In this document: positions 47,670 to 60,813 of the stretch, in pieces
Layout of the letters: each line of letters starts with the position of its first letter
Position numbering within the stretch: position 1 is the first letter of the stretch
NCBI RefSeq assembly: GCF_022201045.2
Contig: NC_068557.1
Span: 30,791,501-30,855,500, forward strand
DNA: 64,000 bases
Reading direction: 5' to 3'
From: Citrus sinensis
Taxonomy: Eukaryota; Streptophyta; Magnoliopsida; Sapindales; Rutaceae
The notes under the pieces: generated by a model
Seen by the model: the letters and a program-made list of their open reading frames with translations, nothing else
The model's database searches: none
Told to the model about the DNA's origin: nothing
Position numbers and translations under genes: made by a program

Positions 47670-48830
47670 CCTTACTTTAGGTATCTTCTGGTTCAATTAT
47701 ACTAGAGTCTATGTTGTTTATAATAAAATTAAAAGAAGTTAGAGTTTAAAAATTTTAACATTTAAGTCCTCTCTGTTTTAGTTTGTATAAACCCTTCATT
47801 GTACTTGATGATTAGGGAGTAAGTGAAATTATTTAAGCCATCAAAATATTTTATAAACCTACTTGTTAGTTAATAAGATTTATTACTAAAATGCCTAAAA
47901 TATAAATTTCTAATATGGCCCAGGTAAAAAAAATTAAATGGAAGTGTTTTGTTAGAAAATGAATTCTTTATGTCGACTTATTTAGAATCTATTTCTAATT
48001 TCATGTAATATTCTAAACTTCTAAAAATTAAAAATAGTTGTGGTCTTTATACCATTTCTAGTTGTATATATTTTGTTAAAACTTCTCTCAATTTTCTTGT
48101 AGTTGACAATAATGTAAAGGATTATATAATGATTTTTAGTTTTATATGAATGTTGGGTCATTTAAATTTGACCATAAAAATTTCTTCATTCAAATATAGT
48201 TGAACAAATTATATTTGTTTGGTTTGTGGTGACTGAATTACATTTTGATAATAATTTGATAAAAAAAAGTTATTATTGTAATTTGATAGAAATTATTACA
48301 CAATTTAATGGGTTTTGATTAGTCATGATTATGTTAGGTATTTACTTAGGTTTATAGTGTATAAGAAATTGGAAACAATGCGGATTTAAATGTCAAAATT
48401 GTGCAACCTTTACTTTTCTGATTCCTTTCATAAACAATGGGGATTATATTGTAAATAACTAAACAAAGACATTCCTGAAAGCACAAAATGACAAACTTGG
48501 AAGTACCTTGCAACTGGTGCCAGATAGCCGAATCCTTAATCATGAGGAAAGTAGATACTGCAATTTCTTTCGCACTCATAGAAAAGAAAAAAAGAGAGGG
48601 AAAATGGAACCAGTAAGTTGCATGAAAAATTAGATCAAGAATCTCAAAATTAAAAAAAAAGAGAGAAATTCCAGTATTCCACCTCGAAGATTGATGCAAA
48701 ATTACATTTATTAAAAAACACTGGGCCTCCAATAAATTGAGTCCACTATACCAACTTCGCTCTTTTTTTTTTCGTCTTATTTTTTCTTGAAGTAATTGAA
48801 AAAACACTAGGCCTCTGCCTCCAAGTTAAT
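47670..48830. other. AT-rich intergenic DNA, no gene recognised
   Basis: A 151-codon minus-strand frame at 48352-48807 opens at GTG, is Phe/Ile/Lys-rich and matches nothing known. I treat it as chance. Confidence 0.45.
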
Positions 48831-48833
48831 TAA

Positions 48834-49701
48834 GATAACATTTACATTTTTATAATAGAGTATAAATTTTGAGGAGTGGAAATCTTACGATTGAGAGTAT
48901 AGAGTGGGAGTGATAGTAGTTGTTGAATGAGAGTATGAAATCATAATTAGAATCAAATTTATGTGTTTACTTTATCATGTGTTGGGAGTTAATAGTTTTT
49001 AATTATAATTTTACCCTTATTTAAAGAATTTTAGTTTTTAATTACAAAATTAATAAAAATATTTTAAAAATAAAATATTATATTTTTAAATTAATAATAA
49101 TGATTAATATTTTTAATTATATAAATAATAATTTTTTATTAGTTTTAATTTTAATTATGTAAATTAAAAACTATTGGTAAGAGCAACACAAATGAAGCAT
49201 TACTATTAATAATATAGTACAAAATTAATATTTTATTAGAATAAACTATTAATTATTATTAATTATGAATATTAAATAAATATAGCACTATTATTTTTAA
49301 ATAAATATAATAATATTATATTTTCAAATAAAAATAGTATATAGTAATATTATTAATTGACTATGAATATAAAAATATTATTTTTAAATAATTTTAACTT
49401 AAAATCAATGTAAATTATGATTTTTAATTAAATATAATAATATTATTTAAATAAATATGATATTATTTATTTTATTTTATGATATCATTTAGTTTATTAA
49501 ATATAATTATGTCAATTTTTTTTTTAAAAAAGAAAGAATCCAATCTCACCTCTCCTATGGAATGATAATTATACTCCCCATTCTAAAAATAAGTGGGATT
49601 CACGGGATTAAATTTTTAGTCTTTCCTTAAATTATGCAAATAAGTACTAGAGTAGGAGGAATCTATACTCTTTACTTTTATTTCAATAAGTAAATATAGC
49701 A
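48834..49701 (+). mobile_element. Tourist-like MITE, family A, copy 4
   Basis: Begins GATAACATTTACATTTTTAT and ends AGTAAATATAGCA, with a perfect TAA target duplication (48831-48833 and 49702-49704). Shares the GAGTATAGAGTGGGAGTGAT block and AT-rich interior with the other copies. Length 868 bp. Confidence 0.85.
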
Positions 49702-49704
49702 TAA

Positions 49705-51023
49705 TTTAATATCTAATTGGTCTGCGTGACAAGGGAAAGACAATATATTGGATAAATAAATGATGCCAGATCCACCAACTTTTGGGACGTTTTCTATTGT
49801 CATTCATGAAGTTCAAATTTTCAAGTAAAAAATATTGAGTGGTTGTTATTCATTTGAGCATGCTCATAGTATGCGTACTTATCATAGAACGTCCAATTTA
49901 TAGCAATTTGTGCACGGATAATTTGGTCCGAACCTCACATAGATCGCTTCAAAAGCTGTCATCATATATTTCATCTTTAACCGAGGATGGGTATGCGAAT
50001 CACTCATGACCTTTAACAATATTTTAGAAATACTATATATATATATATATATATAAAAGAATGTGGCAACCGGCAAACTGGGCAGCAGAGGCAAAAAGCG
50101 GTCGTTGGTTAGCATGAGAAAATTTGAGGGATGGTATATTCTAATTTCTAAAAGCAAATGGCAAATTGGCCAACATTAGCCTCCAAATTTTATAGACGAC
50201 AGGCAGGCTGCGGCTGATCCAAAGATAAAAAAAAAGGATAAGAAAGATGATATACACAATACATGCCTTGAAGTTCAAACACCTGTTTCAAGAAAAGGCA
50301 ATAAATTATCTAATTTTATGTGGAAAAAAGCCAAAATTTTCGATCAAAAGTATCTATCTACGCAAACCCAATCTCTAACTAACTTTAGCACTATCGGATA
50401 TCGATCGATCTTTTAGCAATTATGACGACAATATATTCCACAGACATTTTTCATTTCTTTTTTTTTTTTTAATTCCGGTGGTCGTCGTCGTCGTCTATAT
50501 ACCGCGCCAAATTTCTATTGCACGTACATTTAAAAAAAAAAAAGAACTAAAAATTTAAATTAAATTAAACCCACCATGCATGAACATGAAGCAGAGTGTC
50601 TCATCGGATTCAAACCATAGACGCACCACTCCCGCAGGTGATACTGCGCCGTTTCGGCAACCCACAGGCTAGTTGCAACCTGCGGGCTGGCCCCCGGGAA
50701 GGGTGATGGTATTCTCGGGGTTAGCAGCAGAAAGAAGCACGGAGAGGCTGGATCAGCTTGATGATGAGTTGCACGTGACGATCATTGGTGAGAATTGATA
50801 TTAATTTACATGAAATTTGCAAAGAGGACACCTGCGCTTTTGCTGATATGATTAGTCAGCAATTAATATTAATTTTGGTTTTGTTTTTTGTCTTTTGTGA
50901 TGATTATTTTGTTAATCAAGATGACGATTTATTTCTTAAAAGCTCCAGTCTACGAGAAATATAGTGAATATGGTCTTCCAAACCGAAAAACAAGATCGAG
51001 GTCTTCCAAAATGGCACTACGAG
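49705..51023. other. Intergenic DNA with a GC-richer island
   Basis: A (TA)n run lies at about 50034-50056. 50580-50790 is clearly GC-richer than its flanks and contains an exon-like stretch (50706-50787), described as a finding. No gene model could be completed. Confidence 0.4.
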
Positions 51024-51339
51024 CCCGGCTATTGACAGCCCTTCAAGGTCCTTTAAAATACCCCTTTGCTAAATACACCCAACAGAAATAAACGAAGAAT
51101 TTAAAATACACCTCTAAAAAAATACCTTTTTATTCCACAACTAACCTTTCTCATAAACCTAGTGAAATAAGATTTTCTGAAAAAAAACATCTACAACCGC
51201 AGCCAACAACTATATTCTCATTATATGAATTAACAATTAGAAATGATATAAGAGTGAAGGGGTGTATATAATTTTATGGTTAAAAAAGTAAATACAAGTA
51301 AAAGGTGTTTTATAAATTTGAAAGGGTGCCAATAGCTCC
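51024..51339. mobile_element. Element with imperfect inverted ends
   Basis: The left end CCCGGCTATTGACAGCCCTT and the inverted right end GGAGCTATTGGCACCCTTTC match, and the similarity continues for about 40 bp (left TTTAAAATACCCCTTT, right inverted TATAAAACACCTTTT). Target duplication not resolved, no coding capacity. Confidence 0.55.
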
Positions 51340-52114
51340 ACTCTAGGACTATATGTGCATGAAAATATTTGCCAATAAATTAAAAAAAAAAAAGAGATTA
51401 TTATAACTGCATTTTGAATTTTTTTTTTTTTTCCCAATGAATACATTGCTGGGTTTAACTCCTGGTGATCCAACTCAATTGCATAGCAAAATTATTTCGG
51501 ATTAAGAAGAACGTGGGCTCAAAATCTCGATGTTGAGGTTGAGGCCTTTCTTTGACTGTTAGATAATTATAGTTCTCATCTCTGAGCATCTATTCACCCT
51601 ACTCAACGGTCAAACTATCTGAATGGTAGAAGCAGACCAAACACCAAACTAATTTGGTTCTAACAAGGTTCTCTCCAAGAAATAAATAAATTTCCAACAA
51701 AAGAAAAATACTTTTTTTCATTGAATAACGAAAGAAATACTTTAGAATATTTAAAGATTAAAATTTCAATAATTAATAGCGATCCCATTAGTCTTTTTAT
51801 ATATACTACGAAAATTAAAAACTCACAAATGGGTAACTGCAACTGCAGAAATACCCAGGCGAGGCTCATTATTTTGTCAACTTCAATTTGTTATTTTTGT
51901 CTCTATGAAACACAAAATTTGATTTTAATTTTAATTTTCTCTGTATAATCGAAAATGGAATGGTGGGAACAAGAAATACAAACGTCATTGTTTATTGAGT
52001 TTGACTGGTAGGCTTGAAGCTGCTACCAATTCCTAACCATATAAATCATCAGCACACAAAAACAATGAAGGAAGTATGAAGATCAATCACTGACTTAGCA
52101 ACCCTTTTGAGCAA
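51340..52114 (+). promoter_or_regulatory. Upstream region of the RD21-type protease gene
   Basis: A TATA-like TATAAAT at 52040-52046 lies about 70 bp before the ATG. Upstream is AT-rich with no recognised gene. Confidence 0.45.
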
Positions 52115-53962
<1,848 letters not shown>

Positions 53963-56761
53963 ATAAATGAGCAACATTCATTTATCGTCTCGTTGAGTGT
54001 GAACTTTGAACTTTGAAGGTTGCCTTCACTCTTGCTATGTCGCTTTTTTCTTCTAAATAGTTTCTGGGAAACAGCCCTTAAAATTTTTGTCCATATCTCA
54101 TGGCTTGAAAGGTTGTTCAAATTGAAGCCACTTTAGCATCATAATCCAGGCCTCGTTGTCATATGGGGTTTTATCACAATAAATGACTTATTCTGCGGTT
54201 TGCTTTGTATAATTTAAATGCAGTTTTTTTATATATAATAATTTGGATACAATTTATGAAAATAGCTGGAACCTTCTTGAAGGTCTTCTTAGTTGCAACA
54301 AGATTCCTTTTCAATTATCCAAGAATTTTGTCACTATAACCCTTGATCTGATAAACTGATATAAGCCATTATAGCACTTTCGAATCTTGGTTCCACCATT
54401 ATGCACATTGGCAACTTTTGTCTGCCAACAATATCAGCGATGAATGATGATGATGCTGCTGGTTTGCCAGACAGCCACTCCATCAAAATTTAAGCTTCCG
54501 TTGCTTTTAAATACCATTGAAGCTACCATAATGCTATAGTCTTTTAACATTACAAAGTTGTAGAACTAGAACTGTAGAAGATGAAATTCGTTCGTCTGCA
54601 GCCTGCACAACAGAGAGTTTATTTATAACTGAAGATGAGAATGGTTGCTCAATTTTACAAATCCCATGATTAAGAAAGGAAAATTCAATCCTTGTTGTGT
54701 GTATGTTTCAACTTATTATAAAGATATACATACACATGGTAAATACTAAATAGATAAGAAATAATATTTTAAAAACACCAAAAATCTTCTCTTAAAAAAA
54801 TGGGTGTCCACAAAGTATGATATTAAATTAAATCAATTTCATTTCAAGCACTTTTTTATTTATATAAAGATAAAGAAAACTCATTTTGTGGACCACTAAC
54901 TCTCTAATCCCTCTTGCGCTCTTGGCCACTCTTTACGGTTCCCTTGTTCTTGTGTTTGAATTTTGATATTACGAATAGGCATGTTTTTCCTTTAAAATAT
55001 GCCAATATATTAAATTTATAGTCAAATGATATGAAATTATTTTATTAGCTCAAGTAACAATGAGTTGTTAAATTTTATCATTTCTCATTTAAATGTTGAT
55101 ACAAACTAAGTATATGAACCGAATAGATATCATATAATTTATTGTTGTTATAAGCAGTTATAAAATCTTAAAAGTTATGTTTTAGCCAGTAAATAAGTAA
55201 ATAAGTTTTATATATTTAAACAATATGTTGGATACATGAATTGTGGTGACAAGGGTTCCAACTTCTAAGATTTTCTTCAATTATTAAGTAGGATAAAGCT
55301 TTATTTCAAATGTTTGATTAGTAAAAGTAAATCTACAAAGTAGAACAATGGCGCGACTATCCAATAAAAAAGACACTATCATATAAATATGCTTCCACGT
55401 AATGCCATTGGCATCTATGTTTCAGGTTTATTACGTGATCTAATCAAGACTTATTAAGAGTACGACTGAGCTATATAGTTTAAGTAAAAATTTTGTTAAA
55501 ATTAATTAATTGTATCACAGAGACAACAAGAATGGCAGACCATGCCAAAGTCACGAGAGATAATCTCCATTCATCGACGCACCTACGGGCTTAAAATCTG
55601 AAGCCACGTTGGAATTACATGATACCCCCCGCAAATTAAGGGAGATTTAGACCAAGAAGAAATGCCGGACGAAAGATTTCTATTTGTTTATTCAAAGTGT
55701 TTGGTGTAATTGGAACAAAATTTTCAATTAGTTTATTTAATTTGTAAGATTTCAATTAGATTGCCAAAAATTTGTCGCATTCAAGACACATAACTTTTTT
55801 TTTTTTTAGTAGCTTAATATATTTCATTCCACGTTTGCTTTATGCGATTGGGTGCATTGAAACAGTGATAAGAGCAAATAATATTCCATTTATATGGTTA
55901 TAATTTTAAGATACAGAATAAATTTGCGAGGATGACTACATCATAATGTTTTCCATTCTCCATTGACTACTGTAAAATCTCTGTTACGCACACAATTCTT
56001 CAGTTGTAGACAACTCAATTTTTTACATTGTACATAATATGTCATAAATCAAGGGGTCAAAAACGAAATTAGATAATCAATAATAATAAAAATTTTAAAA
56101 GAGTAACATAAAATTTGAAGTTTCGTAAATTGAGAGTTTTGGGTCTATATTACAAAATGAATTTATCATGAATGAGATGTTAGTAGTTTTTTAATTTTTT
56201 TTTAAAAGTAACTTCTTATTGTCGATGGTTCATGTGCTGCGATTCTTGTAAACAACAACGAATGCACGTCAAATATTACACATAACTTTAAAATATAAAT
56301 TGTAATATATCTGAATTGCTTAATTGTAGCAGTAGTTTAATCATTATCTCTAAGATAATTTATACAACAATATCAATATCATGGTAGAAAATTACTGGTT
56401 GCCTACATCATGATTTGAAAAAAGAAAAAGAAAAAGAAGGGAGGGGGGGGGGGGGGGGGGGGATTTGGTCGTGGATGGCCCAATCTAACCACCTGCCGAA
56501 TTAAGGACACTTGGCTTAACAACCATCAAGTCAAATCGAATTTCCTCATCTGTAAGCCCGTGACCACTCCTCCCCATTTCTGCCGCGGCATGTTCAATTA
56601 TTACCATCATTATGGCAAAAGCGTTCTTAATTCTTTAAATTCAAATTTTCCTAGGCTCTAAATTAAGTCTTACCGTACATGCGTATTACTTTGTATCAAA
56701 ACTCTTGACATAGTTTACTAGAATAATTAAGCTCACATGTAGTTTGTAAATTACAACTAAT
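53963..56761. other. Protease 3' region and intergenic DNA
   Basis: The 3' UTR probably ends near an AATAAATG signal at 54178. A T-run lies at about 55795-55808 and a G-run at 56443-56462. No gene recognised. Confidence 0.4.
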
Positions 56762-56764
56762 TAA

Positions 56765-57009
56765 GGGTGTGTTTGTGATTGAGGTGTTGTAACTTTTAAG
56801 GTACAGCTGTTGTGAAAAAAATTATAATTATGAAATAAAAGTTAGTAATATATAATAAATGTAAATTTTAAATAATAATTTTGATAAAATTATTATATTG
56901 AAAAATTATATCAACATAGCTGCCAAGTTACAGCAACTAGTGTTTACCAAATACTTTAGTGCGGTAGCTTTTAAGCTACAGCTACCCAACCTCAATCCCA
57001 AATACACCA
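56765..57009 (+). mobile_element. Small MITE, family B, copy 2
   Basis: Starts GGGTGTGTTTGTGATTGAGG and ends with its imperfect inverse CCTCAATCCCAAATACACCA. A perfect TAA target duplication flanks it (56762-56764 and 57010-57012). Length 245 bp. Second copy of the element at 30524. Confidence 0.88.
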
Positions 57010-57012
57010 TAA

Positions 57013-58651
57013 ATTTGTTTAATACAATTGATTACATAAGAGACATTATGTTAAATTAGCATGGATAAATAAGCATAATTCATGGGATGAGTATTTTGAA
57101 TAATATATCCATGCGACACTTAGACAATCTCACTCGAAAGTTGCTTAAGTAGACCTTGAGCTTCTTATTAGCTAAACTTGAACAAAGAGTTAGAGAGAAA
57201 TAATAACTAAGAAGCAATTGAAGTGAAGAGAGTAATTTTATTCACAAGAGAGTAGCCTTACAATGCTTGAGAGCTTGCTCGGAATTACATTGAGTTGCTT
57301 GAATAAAATACTAAGTGTCAAGCTCTAAATTTATAAAAGAGGTTTGCCTAACTTCACCAAATTGTAAAGTCTTCCGATTTAGAGAATTCTCATTTCTAGC
57401 AAGATCCCGAGACTTATAAATACAAGTTGTTAGAGAGTTTACATTCTACCACGCTCTATAAAAATTCTAAACATTTACGGTCAAGAAAAGTACTAGACAT
57501 GGAATATTTTTAGAATCAAGCCAGGCCAGTATAAGCTTCCTCGGCTCAAAATTTGCGCGGCCCGGGCCTGTAACAACAAGCAGGGATAATTTCAAGAATA
57601 TTGTACTACAAAGTCACGTGCGACAACGAAAAAGAATTCGTTGGTTGGTTGCCGAATTTAGTTAAGGGGCAAAAACGTAATCTGAAGCGAAGATTTCAAG
57701 ATGAACACTGAAGGGGCAAGAGCAGACAAGACAGGTAAATTCTTGGCGCGTGAAAACCGCAACTGAAACTGGGGAAAAGGAACGGTCGTGGTACGTTTCT
57801 TCGTCTACGCTCTACTCTTCATTAGTCACGGTAGTAGGCCCGTCGCACTCGCACTTTCACACTCACACAGTAACACTTACTCTACTCTCTTGACTCCTCT
57901 TCCCTTCCATTCATTCAGTCAAGAGTATACTACTAATACAAAGCGCTCTCTCTCTCTCTTCCTATCCTTTTTTGACTTTTCTTTAGTTTCACTCATTCCC
58001 TAAACTTTAGCAGCAGCGACAATCGCTCCCGCTCACGCTCACAGGTATAACTCCTCTTCTCTTCTTTTCTTTAAACCACTGATCGTTTCAAGAAACCTGT
58101 CGTCCATGTTCTTTTCTCGGTAAGTCCTTCTTCTTGGCAATGCCACTTTTTTAATCTATCGGATGCTTCATTTAATGGATTTGTAATTGCACTGCACATT
58201 GTATTCACTTCCATTTCTACTTTCTCTTTTTAATAATTTAATTCCGATTTCATTATTATTGAAATTTTGTTACATAATTAATTTTGGATCTATATTTTGA
58301 TCTAATTTAAAATATCTAGTGTGTTAAAATATTTTCCATAGCAACCGACAATGCTTGATTCTGTTAATCCGCTGTCAGATTCCCCCTCCCCCCCCCCCCC
58401 CCCCCCAATCATGAGCAAGAGCAACCAAGAATTTGGAAACAGTTGTTATTATGTTGCCGTACAAGTTGTTATACAATTGCTTGCTTTTTTTTTTTTTTTG
58501 GTTGTTTGCTCTTTAATTGCTTTAATGTCATTTCTGGCTGATGTACTGTATTTCCAGTTTGGATTGATAAGTTGTTGAGAATATGAAAATTTTTCATTTC
58601 GTGGACTTTGAATAGAGGCTGTGCGGAGAATTTGCTCTGTTGTTGAACGAT
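57013..58651 (+). promoter_or_regulatory. Upstream region and leader of the DUF688 gene
   Basis: 57780-58040 is pyrimidine-rich leader-like DNA. ACAG|GTATAA near 58044 and TTTGAATAG at about 58607-58615 could bound a leader intron, which would hold the C-run at 58382-58406. 57100-57500 resembles part of an LTR on the minus strand, but ends were not found. Confidence 0.35.
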
Positions 58652-60813
58652 ATGGACGAGAGGAAATTAAATTTCAATGCACCTCTTCTATCTGTGAGGC
58701 GATACTCTACAACAGCGGTGGCATCTTCAGACGGAGAGAATGGGAAGATGGTTGAGAGTTCTGCATCCAGCAGACGATATAGTATTCCATTTTATAGAAC
58801 AGACCTGAATTTGGAACAAGTCACAGAACCTGCTGCTGTTCCATTTATGTGGGAGCAGATCCCTGGAAGACCCAAGGATGGTGGACCTGAGCTTCAACAC
58901 TCCGAGGACGCTCCCGTTACTCCAAGGCTCCCACCACTGAAAGCTTTGGATATTATTAAATATCCCTTGGCAAAGGAATTTGATGATTCTCCACGAGTTG
59001 AGTCGCGTTCTTTGAATGAGAATATGTGCACATTGGACTCCCCAAATGAGGCAAATGACTGGAAACAGCAATTAGATACAGATAATGACGATGATGTTTA
59101 TTCTGATGCACTCGACACACTGTCCTCAACCGATTCATATTCCATAAATTGTAGTCTTAGTGGTCTGAGCGGATCTGATGGGCAGGTGGTGAAGCGGTCG
59201 GGAACATTCTCTACGGATCCCCAAACTCGAGATTTTATGATGAGGCGTTTCTTGCCTGCAGCTAAGGCAATGGCTTTGGAGCCACCTCAGTATGCTTCAA
59301 GGAAGCAACCTGTCACAATTGAGCAACCAAGACAGGTTATTAAGGTGGTTAGTGAAGATCGGAGACCTCTTGTTAATAAATCTATTTTCATACCTCATTA
59401 TGGGGAGGATGTAGAAGAAGAAGAAGAAGAAGAAGAAGAAGAAGAAACTGAAGATGAAGTCGATGAGTATGACGATTCTGACAATTTATCCGGAAAAGCT
59501 TGTGGGCTGCTTCCTCGGTTATGCCTTAATAAGTCTTTGTGCCTCTTAAATCCAATGCCAGGGTTGAAAGCTAGAACCCACTCTTCAGTCTCTTCCAGCT
59601 CTGATGTCAGAAACTTGGGCAAAGCTGCTTATACTGAATCTCGTAACCAAACAGTGAAAAAGGTGCCACAGAACTCTCTTTTCCTTTAATTAACATACAA
59701 TGTTCTTGCTACTAGTAATGAAGATTGCTTCTGATTGCCTTACATGGTTATTCTTATATATTCTCAGCATGTCCGGGATGCTGTTTATAAGCATCAAGCA
59801 GAGAGTGGAGTTCAGTCACCAAAGCTGCTGGGGATTGAAAATAAGATGACCTGTGGCTCTAATCGGTTTGCTTGCTTAAGTGACCAGCAGATGGCAGGCA
59901 GGTCATCTCCTTACAGGCGTGGCATTTCTCCCTATCGTAATGAAAGGCCTCAGTCTCCATTCCGTGGAGGAGGGTTTCTTGGTGTGCCCAAAGAAGCTGA
60001 AAATGTGAGAGCCAATAAGTTGAATCCTTATAACAGAGCTGGTAGCAAGTCTCAGGAATTATTTCCTCATCATAGCTTTAAAAAAAGGTTTGGCTCATTG
60101 AGCCCTGCAGTTGAAAAAACACTGTATGTAGATACTGTAAATTTTTCCAAAATATCAGATACCATGGGACAGATGAAAAGTGAAGGGATAGAACGCACTG
60201 CAAGTGTGGATACAGTGAAAGATGAGAGTAGATCAGAAACTAAAGTATCAGCGTCCATTGAAGCCAGCCGATCTTCTTCCTTTGAGAAGATAATGCACCC
60301 TGCAGGTCAAGGAGATATGGAGCAATGCTTGGGACTAGATGGAGAACTTAATCCGGAATGTAAGTCTTTGGTATGTACAAATGTTACTGCTGATGAAACT
60401 CTAAATAGCAGCTGTCAGCATAAGTCTGAAGCAGACGATCTTGGATGTATTAACAGTGGGTCTGAACAGTCTCTTCTCCCCCTACCATTACCAAAAAAAC
60501 CTACTGAGTCCTGGCTTTGGCGTACCTTGCCTTCAGTTTCCTCACGAAACTCTTTTTCAAATCCAAATGTTGGCACCCGATTTAATCCTAAAAAGCAGGA
60601 TCCTAAAACACCCTTGACTACTACCAAGTGGGAAACCATTGTAAAAACTTCTTATGCTCACCATGATCACATACGTTACTCAGAGGTAATCTACCTCAAA
60701 TTTTGTTTTGTAATAGACGGTTTAGTGATGGAAAACAAGAAGAGCTAACCCTTCTATCCGTTTTGCAGGAATTAACGTCTCACTTTTCTCAGCAATCCAA
60801 ACTAAAAATGTGA
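58652..60813 (+). CDS. DUF688 protein of unknown function
   Basis: Three exons: 58652-59662, 59768-60685 and 60769-60813 (stop TGA), total 657 residues. The start is the ATG giving MDERKLNFNAPLLSVRRYST, which matches the usual opening of DUF688 proteins. Conserved pieces are the N-terminal block, AVPFMWEQIPGRPK (about 66-79), APVTPRLPP (about 90-98) and the exon 2 repeats SPYRRGISPYRNERPQSPFR. A Glu-rich run (about 255-269) comes from a GAA-type microsatellite. The third exon adds only ELTSHFSQQSKLKM. Intron 1 has a weak donor (AAG|GTGCCA). Proteins of this family look largely disordered and no biochemical role is established; I do not assign one. Confidence 0.85.
59413..59448 (+). repeat. 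GAA/GAG trinucleotide repeat inside the DUF688 coding region
   Basis: About 12 codons encode a glutamate run, so length change keeps frame and alters acidity. Confidence 0.9.

Noticed and set aside
48352..48807. 151-codon minus-strand frame
   Set aside because: Opens at GTG rather than ATG, is Phe/Ile/Lys-rich like translated AT-rich DNA, and shows no domain.
57100..57560. Possible solo LTR upstream of the DUF688 gene
   Set aside because: Sequence feel resembles a plant LTR, but no TG...CA ends or target duplication could be placed.
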